64,000 nucleotides of DNA from Siphlonurus alternatus (Eukaryota; Arthropoda; Insecta; Ephemeroptera; Siphlonuridae), in assembly GCA_949825025.1 (NCBI GenBank), contig OX463780.1, positions 24,692,229 to 24,756,228 of the forward strand, given 5' to 3'. A program made the position numbers and the translations under genes. The notes below the pieces were generated by a model. It saw only the letters and a list, made by a program, of their open reading frames with translations, was not told where the DNA came from and did not search any database. Shown piece after piece: positions 25,299-44,027 of this stretch (the stretch's first letter is position 1; each line of letters starts with the position of its first letter).

Positions 25299-28200
25299 TC
25301 ACTTCTCGTTTTCTTCTCCCTCCAGTTTGAGGTTTGGGTAGAGGCGAGCGATGCCTCCCTCAGGGGTGTTTGCTCGTCCTACAAAGTCTGGTTTCTTGCG
25401 AGTTTGCTCCGCATTGATTCTGTTAAGCCAGATGTCCAAGAGGGTTGGGGCAGGCCCCAGGGTTCGGGGGGCTTGAGCTTGGGGGGGCGGGGAAAGTGGA
25501 GAGTCCGTGGTAGCACGTATGACGCTGGCGCGCTGCTGCATCTCAGCAGAGTCACCGCTAGAACCCTGGCCGATTCTGCAACACAAAAGTTCAACACTCA
25601 ACGAGTTAAGTAATAAATAAAACACTCTCTAAAATATTTTTAATACAGAAACCAACTCTTTTCAAAATTATGCAATAAAAAATATATACAAACAAACAAA
25701 CAAAAAACAAATCAAACAAATTATACAAGATAACCGCGAGTATAGTACCCAAGTTCTACATAACTAATTAAATATAATATTCATACATTTAACTGCGATT
25801 GTAAGTGTAATTTTGATGGATCATAGAGCAGACTAGCGATCTAAATATTAAGATCTCAATATTTAACAGTTTTTCATTTACTATTGTTGTAGCATTTTTT
25901 AAGAGATACCTATATATGAAAACAGAAAATATTATTCACAAAGAATTAGAAAATTATCAATGATGTAACACTACTGGAAATTTAGGGCCTTGCCTAGCAG
26001 CACGAAAGAAAATTGACTTGAGATGATGATGATACAGTTAAAGAGTTAAAGCAGTGTTTTCAACTTTGTAGAAAAAGGCATGATTTTCTGAATTCCTCTG
26101 GTAGATGTATGTACACTCCTCACCTCTGAAAAGTTCCCTTTCTGCAGCCTTGTTAATCACCGTGCCCTGTGTTATTCCTATACAGGGCACAGTGATTGAC
26201 AAGGCTGCAGAAGGGAGCATTTCAGAGGCAGTGTACAACACAGGGGACAAGTTGCACTCACTGGTCGAGCTCTCGCAGGGCCTGGTCCAGCTCAACCTTG
26301 TCTTCCTTGGTCTTGGCATGGCGGGAGTCCTGCTTATTGCGACACTCTAGCAGGCAGTCCAGAACTCGCCTGTGCTGGTCCGTGTGGCAGTGTGCACGAA
26401 TAAATGTCTCCAGCTCGTTCCACAGGATACGGTACTGCTCCTCTCTGGCACATAAGAGTAGCTCTAAAATCTTATATCATACCACAAAGTAAGAAAAATA
26501 ACTATACTTGTAAGCAGTTTTTTTTTTTTTTTTTTTTTTTTATTAATGTAGTCAAAAGGTAAGAGTACCAGTTATATACAGTTTCGGCCGATTGCAGAGA
26601 TGCTGTTTAACTTTAAGCAGTGCTTATCCTATGTTATTAACATAGGATAAGCAAAGGATAAGCACTGCTTAAAGTTAAACAGCATCTCTGCCATCCAGTG
26701 TATATGAATACCGGTATATGTGTTTTTATTTTTACTTAATTTTAAAGGACAAGAAAACTGGAGACTTTGGCTAATTAACAATCTTAGAATTAACTTCAAT
26801 AACATCTACACTGAACTTACCTTTTAGGGCCCTTTCCTCTCTGCCCCATGTTGGGTGTGTTAAGAGGCTCGTGCTTGGCGTCAAGACCAATGAGGCTGTA
26901 GATGACTTGCTTGCACTGAACCACCTGATCATCCTTCATCTCGTCTTCCACCATCAGTGCCAGCAGCGGGTCCAGGTACTGCACAAGCAGCAGTGTAACA
27001 TTAATTACAAGTTTCTCACAGTGAACAAGCCAGCGACAGGCCCAGTAGATTTTTTTTATTTGATAAGGGATAAAAGTGGATGCAAGAGCTGTTTTTTTCA
27101 GTTAATTACTGTACATCAATAAACTTACTGATCTCATATTGAAAATCACCGTAGATGAGATGGTCATGGGCCAATATTTCGTGTATCTCTCCAATCTTTT
27201 TTTCATTTTATACATTGGAGTATCTTCAGGTGTTCCATCAATAGGTCTTTTGCATGGAACTAGTTTGTTTTGACGCATGATAGCAGCGAAGTCCTGTAAA
27301 AAAGTCATAAATTAACATCATGCCAACACACAAAGCAGGCACTGAAACTAACAGTGATACGGTAGTCCGTCACTCTGCCACCACAGCCTTCGCTGATGGA
27401 TGGAGGATCCTCGAGAACGCTGCGAGACGTGGCCAAGGTGTGGATAAAGATTTCCCCTCCGTGAGCTGCTAGAAGATGGGACATGACCTTGCCGCCTGTA
27501 CGACGAGGCATCTCTAGCATGACCGAGCGACCACTAAGTAGGAAGTTGATGAGGCAAGAGGAAGGTCGACTATTGACATCCACAGGCGTTATACGATGCA
27601 TGGTGGTGCAATGTTGTAGCTCTGTAGCACTACAGCTTCTGGGAGTGCACCACTTTAATGTCACTGTCTCATACTCTGCTCCTTCTCGTATTGTCCGAAC
27701 TAGAGATGCATCAGTGGAACCTGTAACATTTCCGAATAAATTTGGATTACAGTATTTTTTTTTCCTCAATTACAATTATTTTTAATGAAATAATTACAAA
27801 ATATGGAAAATATTTCAATATTTATAAAAAATAATGGGAGTGGTAGCTAATTTAAGCATTAAAAAAAATCATGAGAAGAAAACAAAACAAAAAAAAACAA
27901 TGAGATATTTCTAAGGTATAAAAAAAATTACCTCCAAGGACACCATCATGAGACATTGCAGGATGGACTATCTCAACATCATAGTTTGCTGAAGAGCTTG
28001 CATTCTGCTCCTCCTTCATGGGGATGCCCGTGACTGTGGTAGACGCCAGGTCGTAGTGAGCCAGGATCAGGTGAGACAACTTTGTGGCCAGATGCCCACC
28101 TGCCTTCACCGAGTGAGCCTCCACGGTCAGCATAGATGACATCTGCACGCACATACATGCGAGATTGTTAGAAATTATCTTTCAGGCAATTTAGATCCGT

Positions 28201-29772
28201 GGACTGCAGAAATGAAGTTACGTTTAAATGTGGTAAACATTTTTAAAATTATTGTTATTAATAAGTATAATAACACCAATTGTTTGCAATTGCTACATGT
28301 ATTAAAAAAACAAAAACACTTACATCTTTGGGAGGGTGGCCAATAACATCAGATGCTACATTATTAGGGAAAATGTTAATGATGACCAGATGACAATGAT
28401 GAATCGGAATCAAGCTGCAAAATACAATATTTCATTAAATTACCTTCCTTTAAAAAAAAAAAATGTTTTTGAAAGTATATCACTTACTTGTCAGAGCTAG
28501 CTGCTAATTTGTTTTGATGTAATAGCATGCTGAGGAAATACTCCTCAAAGGTACGGATCTGTCCATCATCTCTGACTGACGTTATGCAAATTACGCGAGT
28601 TTTGTTCTGAACCTGTAAATAAAATTACTGAATGACTCACATGACTGTAAATTATATGTAATATTACATATAACTTTTAGAAATATGCAGTAAATATGTT
28701 TAAAATAATTTAATAATATCACCTTAATGCTAGCATTTTCTGCAAGAGAAGTTCTCTTTTCATGTTGCATATCTGAGCATTCACACAACACTTCAATGGC
28801 ACTTTTTAAACCATGAACTACAGTAAACTCTGGTCCAACGGGAAGTGGTGGAGGTGCACCAATAAGTCCAAAGCTTGTATACAGCTGTCGAAAATAAAAA
28901 TAATTAATTTTATGTTTAAAAGAATCTTAACCCCCGAGAGTGCACTTACATGTTGTAAATTTTGTTGCTGAAGGTTCCATGTGTTTAGTTTATGAGCTTT
29001 GGAATCACTGACGACAAAGTTCAACTGTATAGAGAACAGAGGGTCGATCAGAGGAATTAATCATTCAGGTTTTTAATAATTATATAATTACAAATTCAAT
29101 AAATTTTAAATGTGTAATAGCAGCGAGTATGTATAGCATAAATATAAGCATAAAGAAGTTTTATTTTTATGCCTATAATGCATGAGTAAGAGAGCAATTG
29201 TCCTTGCTTGAACACACAAAAGAGCTATAACGAAAATATTAATAGTAAAGGCTGGCAGTCAGCAAGAATGTGGTTTTCAAGAGAGATAAGAGCTGACTAT
29301 GCATACTGTACGGCATTCACATAATTTTCCGCTGCAGCTGCCGCAGATGAACGAGAATATGTGAAAGGCCTACGGCATAGCTACGGAACTCCGTAGCGAT
29401 TTTCGAATATGTGAAAGCACCTTTATACAGTACATATATATCATAATAAGCACACCTAATATGCAGGAGGTGGTTATGCATATTATATGCATACAGATCA
29501 TTCCCTAAATTAATGCATTATTGGCAATAAAAGCTTACCAATTTCCCTTGAGGATAAACGTCCCATACTATACGACAATATTCTAGAGCACCTTCAACAC
29601 TACATGTCCATAGAGATTTGCAGACAGGTGCTAAAGGGATAAAGCCAGATCCACCACGGGACTTAGTAAAATCGAATTCTATGTGATTTTCACAAGAAGC
29701 TCCAAAGTATGGAGTATGATCCAAAACAAATATAGTTTTGTGATTTGATTGGTTTATTTTTTCTGATGACAT
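25299..29772 (-). CDS. INTS13: Integrator complex subunit 13 (Asunder)
   Basis: Integrator is the nuclear RNA polymerase II-associated endonuclease complex. In known systems INTS13 sits in its INTS10/13/14 arm; the fly orthologue Asunder also affects dynein at the nuclear envelope. Exons, read 5' to 3': 29772-29539, 29024-28950, 28884-28723, 28612-28488, 28414-28324, 28142-27932, 27720-27353, 27293-27129, 26978-26821, 26444-26262, 25575-25299. They join in frame to 682 residues (the human protein is about 706). Conserved blocks include [20 protein letters not shown] near the start, [68 protein letters not shown] and the C-terminal DIWLNRI. The Met at 29772 is chosen because it directly precedes the conserved N-terminal segment; an in-frame Met at 29880 would add 36 unsupported residues. 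The gene is divergent from CCDC40. Confidence 0.95.
26109..26238. repeat. Short palindromic element, family H copy 2, in an INTS13 intron
   Basis: Its core CAGCCTTGTTAATCAC and inverse match the element at 5746-5888. Outer arms are TGTACACTCC and AGTGTACA. It ends about 24 bp from the splice donor of the exon at 26262-26444. Confidence 0.7.
26594..26691. repeat. 98-bp palindrome in an INTS13 intron
   Basis: GCAGAGATGCTGTTTAAC to its exact inverse, with a nearly symmetric centre in which ATAGGATAAGCA is locally repeated. It is a foldback element or a relic of one. Confidence 0.75.
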
Positions 29773-30313
29773 TTTCACGAATATAGAAGAAAATTTACAC
29801 AAAATAATTAAAACACCTTCAGCAAGTTCAGCGTCATGTTTTTTGTATTTTCTGTCAGCTGTTATTGCGCATCGGCGCATGACGCCAGCATGACGTCACG
29901 ACGCGGAAAACAAGCATTTTTTTTAAAAAGCAAACTTTGGACAAAGGACAAAGGCATATTTTTTCAATTTTATATAATATATTATAAATTATAATGGTCT
30001 AGCTATATATCTTATTCAGTACACTAATATGAATTATTCTCACTCTACAGCATATAAGCATCTTAAGTGTTTGAAAAAAAAAAAATCCTTCAATGGCGTT
30101 TTGCTCTTTATATATATAAGAGCCTATCTATTATAGCATATCAATTTAATTAATTGTTGCCATGACAACAAACTTAAACTGTGTTAGTTTCGGTGTTAGT
30201 TACAACAGTTAACAATTAATTTCATAGATGATCAACTGCTTTGTTGAAAATTTGAATAACACTATAATATTTTATTAAGCAAATTAAGAAAGGTTTAAAA
30301 TCTGCCTTTTAAA
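29773..30313. promoter_or_regulatory. Divergent promoter region between INTS13 and CCDC40
   Basis: The two start codons are 541 bp apart and point away from each other. The segment next to INTS13 (29860-29910) is GC-richer and carries a perfect TGACGTCA. The rest is AT-rich. A shared bidirectional promoter is inferred from the spacing. Confidence 0.6.
29891..29898. promoter_or_regulatory. CRE-type site TGACGTCA upstream of INTS13
   Basis: Perfect 8-bp ATF/CREB consensus, 119 bp upstream of the INTS13 start codon, next to CACGACGCGG. Core-promoter CREs at this distance are common in animals. Binding is not shown here. Confidence 0.5.
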
Positions 30314-37926
<7,613 letters not shown>

Positions 37927-38082
37927 CTAAAACTATTAGCCTAATAATTGTTTGTTCACCAAAACTTTCCATTTTAAGTTGCTAATTTGTATTTAACCGA
38001 GTTTGAAGTGAAATTTATTGTTAAATCTATTTTGTTGAAAAACTTTTCAAAAGTATTCATGTGTGTTATGATTTGTTTATAT

Positions 38083-38088
38083 AATAAA
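38083..38088 (+). terminator. CCDC40: Poly(A) signal candidate for CCDC40
   Basis: AATAAA about 155 nt after the stop codon. A minus-strand AATAAA near 38300 may belong to the convergent YARS2 gene. Confidence 0.5.
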
Positions 38089-39611
38089 AAAAATGTAGAA
38101 GTTTTTCACTTTAAAGGTTTTATTTTTATTTATTAATTTTTTAATTTATGGTTACTAACTTCAATTCACAGTAAAATCAAGATATCCATTTTACAATATA
38201 GTAATTCTTCTTTCCTGTAAAAAAACGTGGAACGTGTAAGCATAATTAATCTAATTGTCACGTAAAAATATACAGCACTTAAGATTTCAATAAATCTTAA
38301 ATCTTTTATTGAGCTTTACAACATGGTAAAAGAGAAATACACTATTAGCACACATTGTGTTGTTTTTTAAATTTTCTCTTTATGCTGGGTTAATGACGGC
38401 TAAAAACTGTAACTATCTCCCTTCCCAACAAATCTTTTGCTATTGCATGTGTTCCTATCCTCTTTTTAGTCAGGGGAATAAGAGGAAAAAATTGACGAAA
38501 TCGCGCGTTTAGTGAAGAAAGCGCGAATTTTTTTTTGGTGGTAGAGTTCACCCCAAAGATCAATTTTTTTGGCGGAGACAAACGAAAATGACCTTGGTTC
38601 GACCCCCCGTGACCTTTGACCTCGCGCGTCTTAATTATTTTTTCCTGGCCATTCTATTGAAGTTAGAGAAATAATTTTAATTGCAAATTATTGGTATTGA
38701 TAAAGCGATGATGACAAAAAAAAATGAGCATCCTAAACCAATTAATTTCAAAATGGCGGCTAATTAACTTAAATTAATCATGAAATCTTGGATATTTTTA
38801 GTGAATTTCTCGTAACACCTGGCATTTATAATGAAAATTAACCTCAGTTAACACGAACAGACATTTATGAACGAACTATTAAATTAATGGAGTCATTAAA
38901 TGCATATAATTAGGCAAATTATTGATTTAATTAAGTAAAACCAAGTAACACTTTTTAGTCAATATTGCAACATACTATCGTTATGGTTGGATTTTCCACT
39001 GCAGTTGTGATGATTTAGTCAACTTAAGTTAATGTCTGTTACATAAAGATTGAGACTACCTATTTTCAAGTTGATGACGTCAGCAAATACAAAATGGCGA
39101 CCAATATATTGTAAGATATTTGTTGTCTGAGGCAAAGTCATGATAATAAAGATTATCATTGTTAGTAAATTAGCCTGTTTTACCATGTTTTTTTTCAGTT
39201 TTTTTTTATGAACTCAATTCTTGATAAATATTAAATTTTCACTCAACGTGTGAAATAGAAATAAAAAATCGTAAAAATAATTGCAGAAGTAGATAAATAT
39301 TTTTAATTGAAAAATAATAAAATATTGATATATTATTTCCAAATATTTATAAATTACAATTTTATGCAAACAATATTCATTTTTAATTTGAAACATATTT
39401 ATCACAATTAAAAAAATACATATCAATATATTATTTAAAACTACTAATATTTATTGACAAATTATTTACACCTCTAAATACAATTTGTATTTTGTGTTAT
39501 TTATGTATTATCACTATTACCCAATAAAAAAATCATTACTAATTTTAAATATTTATATATAATAATATTATACAGTCATATTAATTTATAAAAATATAAC
39601 AATAATGTGAA

Positions 39612-40662
39612 TTAGGCTACATTTTTACATCCTTCACAAGCACAGAGTTTGCTGCATTTCAAGGACATTGAAAGGCAGAAACACTTTTTCGTGTTGCATC
39701 CCTGTTTACAACCACATTTTATGAACTCAAATAGTGTGTCTTGAGCTAGTAAGAGGGTCTTCCATGTTGGTTCCCAATGAGAATAGAGTATTGTCCTCAA
39801 TTTTTTTTATTGCAGAAATAGATAGAGGGTGCAAAGTTATGGTATGGTACCCTGATTTTTTTCAGATTTTTTAGAGCCCGGGAACTATTTTTAAAAAATT
39901 ATTGAAAGTCCTTTTCGTGACGTCACGAGACGCCGCTCCTTAAGAAAAAGATACGACTTGCCGCCGCATGACGTCACAAAAAGGACTTTCAATAATTTTT
40001 TAAAAATAGTTCCAGGTCTCAAAAAAATCTGAAAAAAATCAGGGTAGCATAACTTAGCATCCTCTATCCATTTCTGCAATAAAAAAAATTGAGGACGATA
40101 CTCCATTTAACCCTCACTACACCAACCCCAGCTGTTCAGGTCTGGTAGCACTGGTTGCGTTTCAAAACACTGACCCCAGACGTGTCCTCCTTATACTGCA
40201 TGCACGTCTAATATGTTGCATCAATGCATCCTGATTAGGTGGAAAGTTCTCCAGTAACTTAACATCTCGTCGTATGAAAAGTTCCTCTAGCAACATTTTC
40301 GGGACATTCTTCAATCTGTTCTTGCAATTTTTTATACCTTATTTGTGCAACTAAGTATTTACTATCATTATACGGAGAGTGACAATTTTTATGCCACACT
40401 GCATTGTGAGATAACAGTGACTGTGCAATACCAAGTCCTTCGTCTATGCGAACATATAAGTTGATTTAAATTCTTTAGGTAATTGATTAGTAGCTACAAA
40501 TCTATTACATTGTCCTCAAAATTTGAATGTTTTCTCATCATCAGAACGATTAGATTTTGTTGGACAGCGAAGTTCAAGGCGTAAGTTATGGCGTCGACAA
40601 ATAATGCATGAATTCCAATTTATCTGGCAGTCAGTAGTCAAATCGTGTTTTCGTTTCAACAT
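39612..40662 (-). pseudogene. Broken cysteine-rich (CXC-like) protein gene of the long-TIR element
   Basis: Starts at a Met (40662) followed within 30 residues by WNSCIICRRHNLRLELRCP, a Cys-pair module. Later minus-strand segments keep a recognisable order: PPNQDALMQHIRRACMQY near 40230, then (after a MITE at 39783-40107) EPTWKTLLLAQDTLFEFIKC, CGCKQGCNTKKCFCL and CSKLCACEGCKN. The ending resembles tesmin/TSO1-like CXC cysteine clusters known at the C-terminus of multicopy invertebrate proteins. Several in-frame stops and the MITE insertion mean it is not functional. The link to transposition is inferred from its location. Confidence 0.6.
39783..40107. repeat. Family A1 MITE inserted in the CXC-like pseudogene
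   Basis: AGAGTATTGTCC to GGACGATACTCCAT. Both arms retain TGACGTCA (near 39919 and 39970). It interrupts the cysteine-rich pseudogene just before its C-terminal cluster, so it arrived after the long-TIR element. Confidence 0.85.
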
Positions 40663-42368
40663 TGTCACAAATTACCTACAATTAAAATGTTGTGTTAAAA
40701 TTTTTGTTTAGTATAAACTACAGTATAAAGGCAAATCCTCTATTTATATTTTTATAGCTATAATAATAATTGACGTAATTAAAAAATAGAATTAATATAA
40801 TACATATTACTATTTTTTAATACTTTCTACCATAAAAATAATAAAATATTGTATATAATAACTCCACTGACTGCAAGTTGTTTATTATACAAGATTTGAA
40901 CATGATATAATATAATATATAAAATAAATTAAATATCACACTTATATACCGTGCAGTTCTCATAAGAACAGTGAATTTCTGCATGCAAATTAGCGATCGA
41001 ATGATGGAGTCTTGTAAATCACTAGTTAATATACGCACGATAATTTTTACGTGCTCAAAGTAATAACATGCTGATTGAAATAAAAATTATAACAGTCTCA
41101 TATTTTAACGACGCTTGAAGATCGAGTCGATACGCATTTTTAAATATACTTACTTAAGTCAAGTGACCAATTAAAGGATGACAATATACCCTTTTGCAGG
41201 CTATACTTAGGTAAAATCTTTGCAAATGTGTAAATGAGGTGGCATGTGCATTGCTCGTCATTAGACAAAACATTGAGGTAGGCGGGTGTGCGCAAATCAT
41301 AAACTCAGAAGGTATAATATGAAGAAGCAAGTAAGTTCAAAAAAATAATAATAATAATAAAATAAAATGCACGTCACAAAAGCAACAGAACACATGACGT
41401 AGCGTCAACCATAAAATTATATTACTATTTGCATAATCTGACGAGAGCAAACAAAAAATGTAACAAGAATATTCTATAAATATATCATATAATAATAATA
41501 TGAAAAAATTAAATAAAAGTATAATTAATATGTAAATACAATAAAACAATGAGTATATTTGGTCGCCATTTTGTATTTGCTGACGTCATCAACTTGAAAA
41601 TAGGTAGTCTCAATCTTTATGCAACAGACATTAACTTAAGTTGACTAAATCATCACAACTGCAGTGGAAAATCCAACCATAACGATAGTATGTTGCAATA
41701 TTGACTAAAAAGTGTTACTTGGTTTTACTTAATTAAATCAATAATTTGCCTAATTATATGCATTTAATGACTCTATTAATTTAATATTGCGTTCATAAAT
41801 GTCTGTTCGTGTTAACTGAGGTTTATTTTCATTGTAAATGCCAGGTGTTACGAGAAATTCACTAAAAATATCCAAGATTTCATGATTTAATTAAGTTAAT
41901 TAGCCGCCATTTTGAAATTAATTGGTTTAGGATGCTCATTTTTTTTTGTCATCATTGCTTTATCAATACCAATAATTTGCAATTAAAATTATTTCTCTAA
42001 CTTCAATAGAATAGCCAGGAAAAAATAATTAAGATGCGCGAGGTCAAAGGTCACGGGGGGTCGAACCAAGGTCATTTTCGTTTGTCTCCGCCAAAAAAAT
42101 TTATCTTTGGGGTGAACTCTACCACCAAAAAAAAATTCGCGCTTTCTTCACTAAACGCGCGATTTTTCCTCTTATTCCCCTGACTATTTTCAATAAATAG
42201 TGCTTAAGTTTCATTTTTTTCACAAATGAATTATTAGAAAGATTTTTAAGTTAAAGACCTTGAAAAATCTCCAAAATGATTTTAACAATAGACGAAAGCA
42301 TTGCAGTATAATTATATTATATTTTGGCCAGAAATTTGGGTCTAATAAATTGTAGATATTGTACTCAC

Positions 42369-43993
42369 CAACTCGGAGCAGTGAAATATTATTGGGCAAG
42401 ATGTGCTCAGATGGTTTGATAATTTGTTCAGGATTAGTGATTTTCTGATGGTTTATAGAAAATCCTCCAGCAGAAATAATTCTATTAGCATCATCTAAAA
42501 AAATATATATATATATAAATATGTTGCGTTTTTTATTGTTATTAAAGTAGAGTGAGCGATTTCATTTTTTTGGAATATTTTATTTTCTAACAATAGTTTA
42601 ACCTGCCTTCTATTGAGAAGTGAAAACCAAAAAATTCCATCTCAAATAGCTTCACCACAAAAAATTCCCAAAGTTGGTGTTTCGGAGGCCTTTAACATGC
42701 ATCCTTATGGAACAGAAAGCAGCTTTTTACTCCAACTTCGTCTGAACTATGGTACCAATTAAAAAATACGTACGTAATCTATGATGAATTCTTTAATGGA
42801 TTTTCAAATAAAAAATTTTTTTTACAACCCGTTTAAAAAAAAATATTGAAATTTTTGCGGGTTAATTCCCATAAGGATTTTCAAGATTTTTTTCCGGAAC
42901 GGCTCTGTAAAAAAAAAAAAAAAATTATTTGAAAATCCATTGAAGAATTCATCATAGATTACGTACGTATTTTTTAATTGGTACCATAGTTCAGACAAAG
43001 TTGGAGTAAAAAGCTGTTTTCTGTTCCATAAGGATGCATGTTAAAGGCCTCCGAAACACCAACTTTGGGAATTTTTTGTGGTGAAGCTATTTGAGATGGA
43101 ATTTTTTGGTTTTCACTTCTCAATAGAAGGCAGGTTAAACTATTGTTAGAAAATACAATATTCAAAAAAATGAAATCACTCACTCTACTTTAAGTTATAT
43201 TGTAATTATTTAATATAATCTTAAATTTTAACTGCAGTGTAGATATATAATCAGGATGATTATGGATCTAATTTTTTTTCCTTGCAATAATGTTACTTTA
43301 GAGCTTTAATTAATAATATTAGTTTACATTAAACAGCATCAATCAACAGCAAATTAGACTTTTAAAATAAGAAAAGTACAAAAAAATTAAAAATTGATTA
43401 GTATAATTTAAAGACTTGTTTGAAAGTACTAGTGTTATTTTTGATGGTGTCCAGTAATAACTTGCTGCGGTATACATAAAATGGGCGTTTAATTTTAATA
43501 CCCAATAATACAAAAATAGAATTCACAAATTACGAACAAGTGATGTCCTGCATAATTGAGTCTCTTAGTTGGCAAACTCAGTCTCTCACTTGTGGTACGG
43601 AAGCAATTAGCCTCCATGGCCAGCTGCAGCACTGAGACTGCCTGACTGGCTTGCAGCTCACTGCTCGCTGCCCCACTGAACAGCCGCAAAGTTTCATCTG
43701 CAGACAATTGAGTCAGAGCGGACAGATTGCTATGGTACAGGGCAGCAGTGGCTAGCTCAGCGGACTTCAGGCCTTCCTCTGTAATAATAAAATCAAGCTT
43801 GAGTGATCTATTCAACGTGACAAATAGTGATTTTGGTGCAGTAGAAAAAGTAGAAAGTGGATAGGCAGAGGGGAGGTTTGAGAGTGATAAATAAACCTTC
43901 CTCAAATTTAGCTCATTATGTAGGTAAAATACAAGGACATTGGTTTCATGAACTTCTCTCCACCAACTTCTAATAATCACCTCCACACAAATG

Positions 43994-44027
<34 letters not shown>

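Larger units (their letters stand above)
38469..42184. mobile_element. 3.7-kb DNA transposon with about 630-bp terminal inverted repeats
   Basis: The left arm (38469-39105) and right arm (41561-42184) are nearly identical inverted copies. The outer ends read GTCAGGGGAATAAGAGG and its inverse, and TA lies directly outside both (38467-38468 and 42185-42186). Each arm has a TGACGTCA near its inner end (about 39075 and 41580). The interior carries a broken minus-strand gene with a C-terminal CXC-like cysteine cluster (39612-40662), interrupted by a family A MITE. It sits 3' of the last recognised YARS2 exon and close to the CCDC40 3' end. I do not recognise the superfamily; the TA target alone is not decisive. 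Confidence 0.8.

Noticed and set aside
26038..26350. Open frames on both strands over the INTS13 exon and neighbouring intron
   Set aside because: They are shadows of the exon at 26262-26444 and of the family H palindrome. The real frame is fixed by splice phase and similarity.
29773..29880. Upstream in-frame Met for INTS13 at 29880
   Set aside because: The extra 36 residues are not like the family and would place the start next to the CRE-type promoter element. The Met at 29772 fits the conserved N-terminus.
38390..38581. 63-codon minus-strand open frame
   Set aside because: It spans the border of the long-TIR transposon, lies within its terminal repeat, and shows no protein features.
42200..42368. 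Read-through of the YARS2 exon as its natural C-terminus
   Set aside because: A consensus donor GTGAGT follows LLRVG, and the read-through residues do not resemble the conserved ending of the family.
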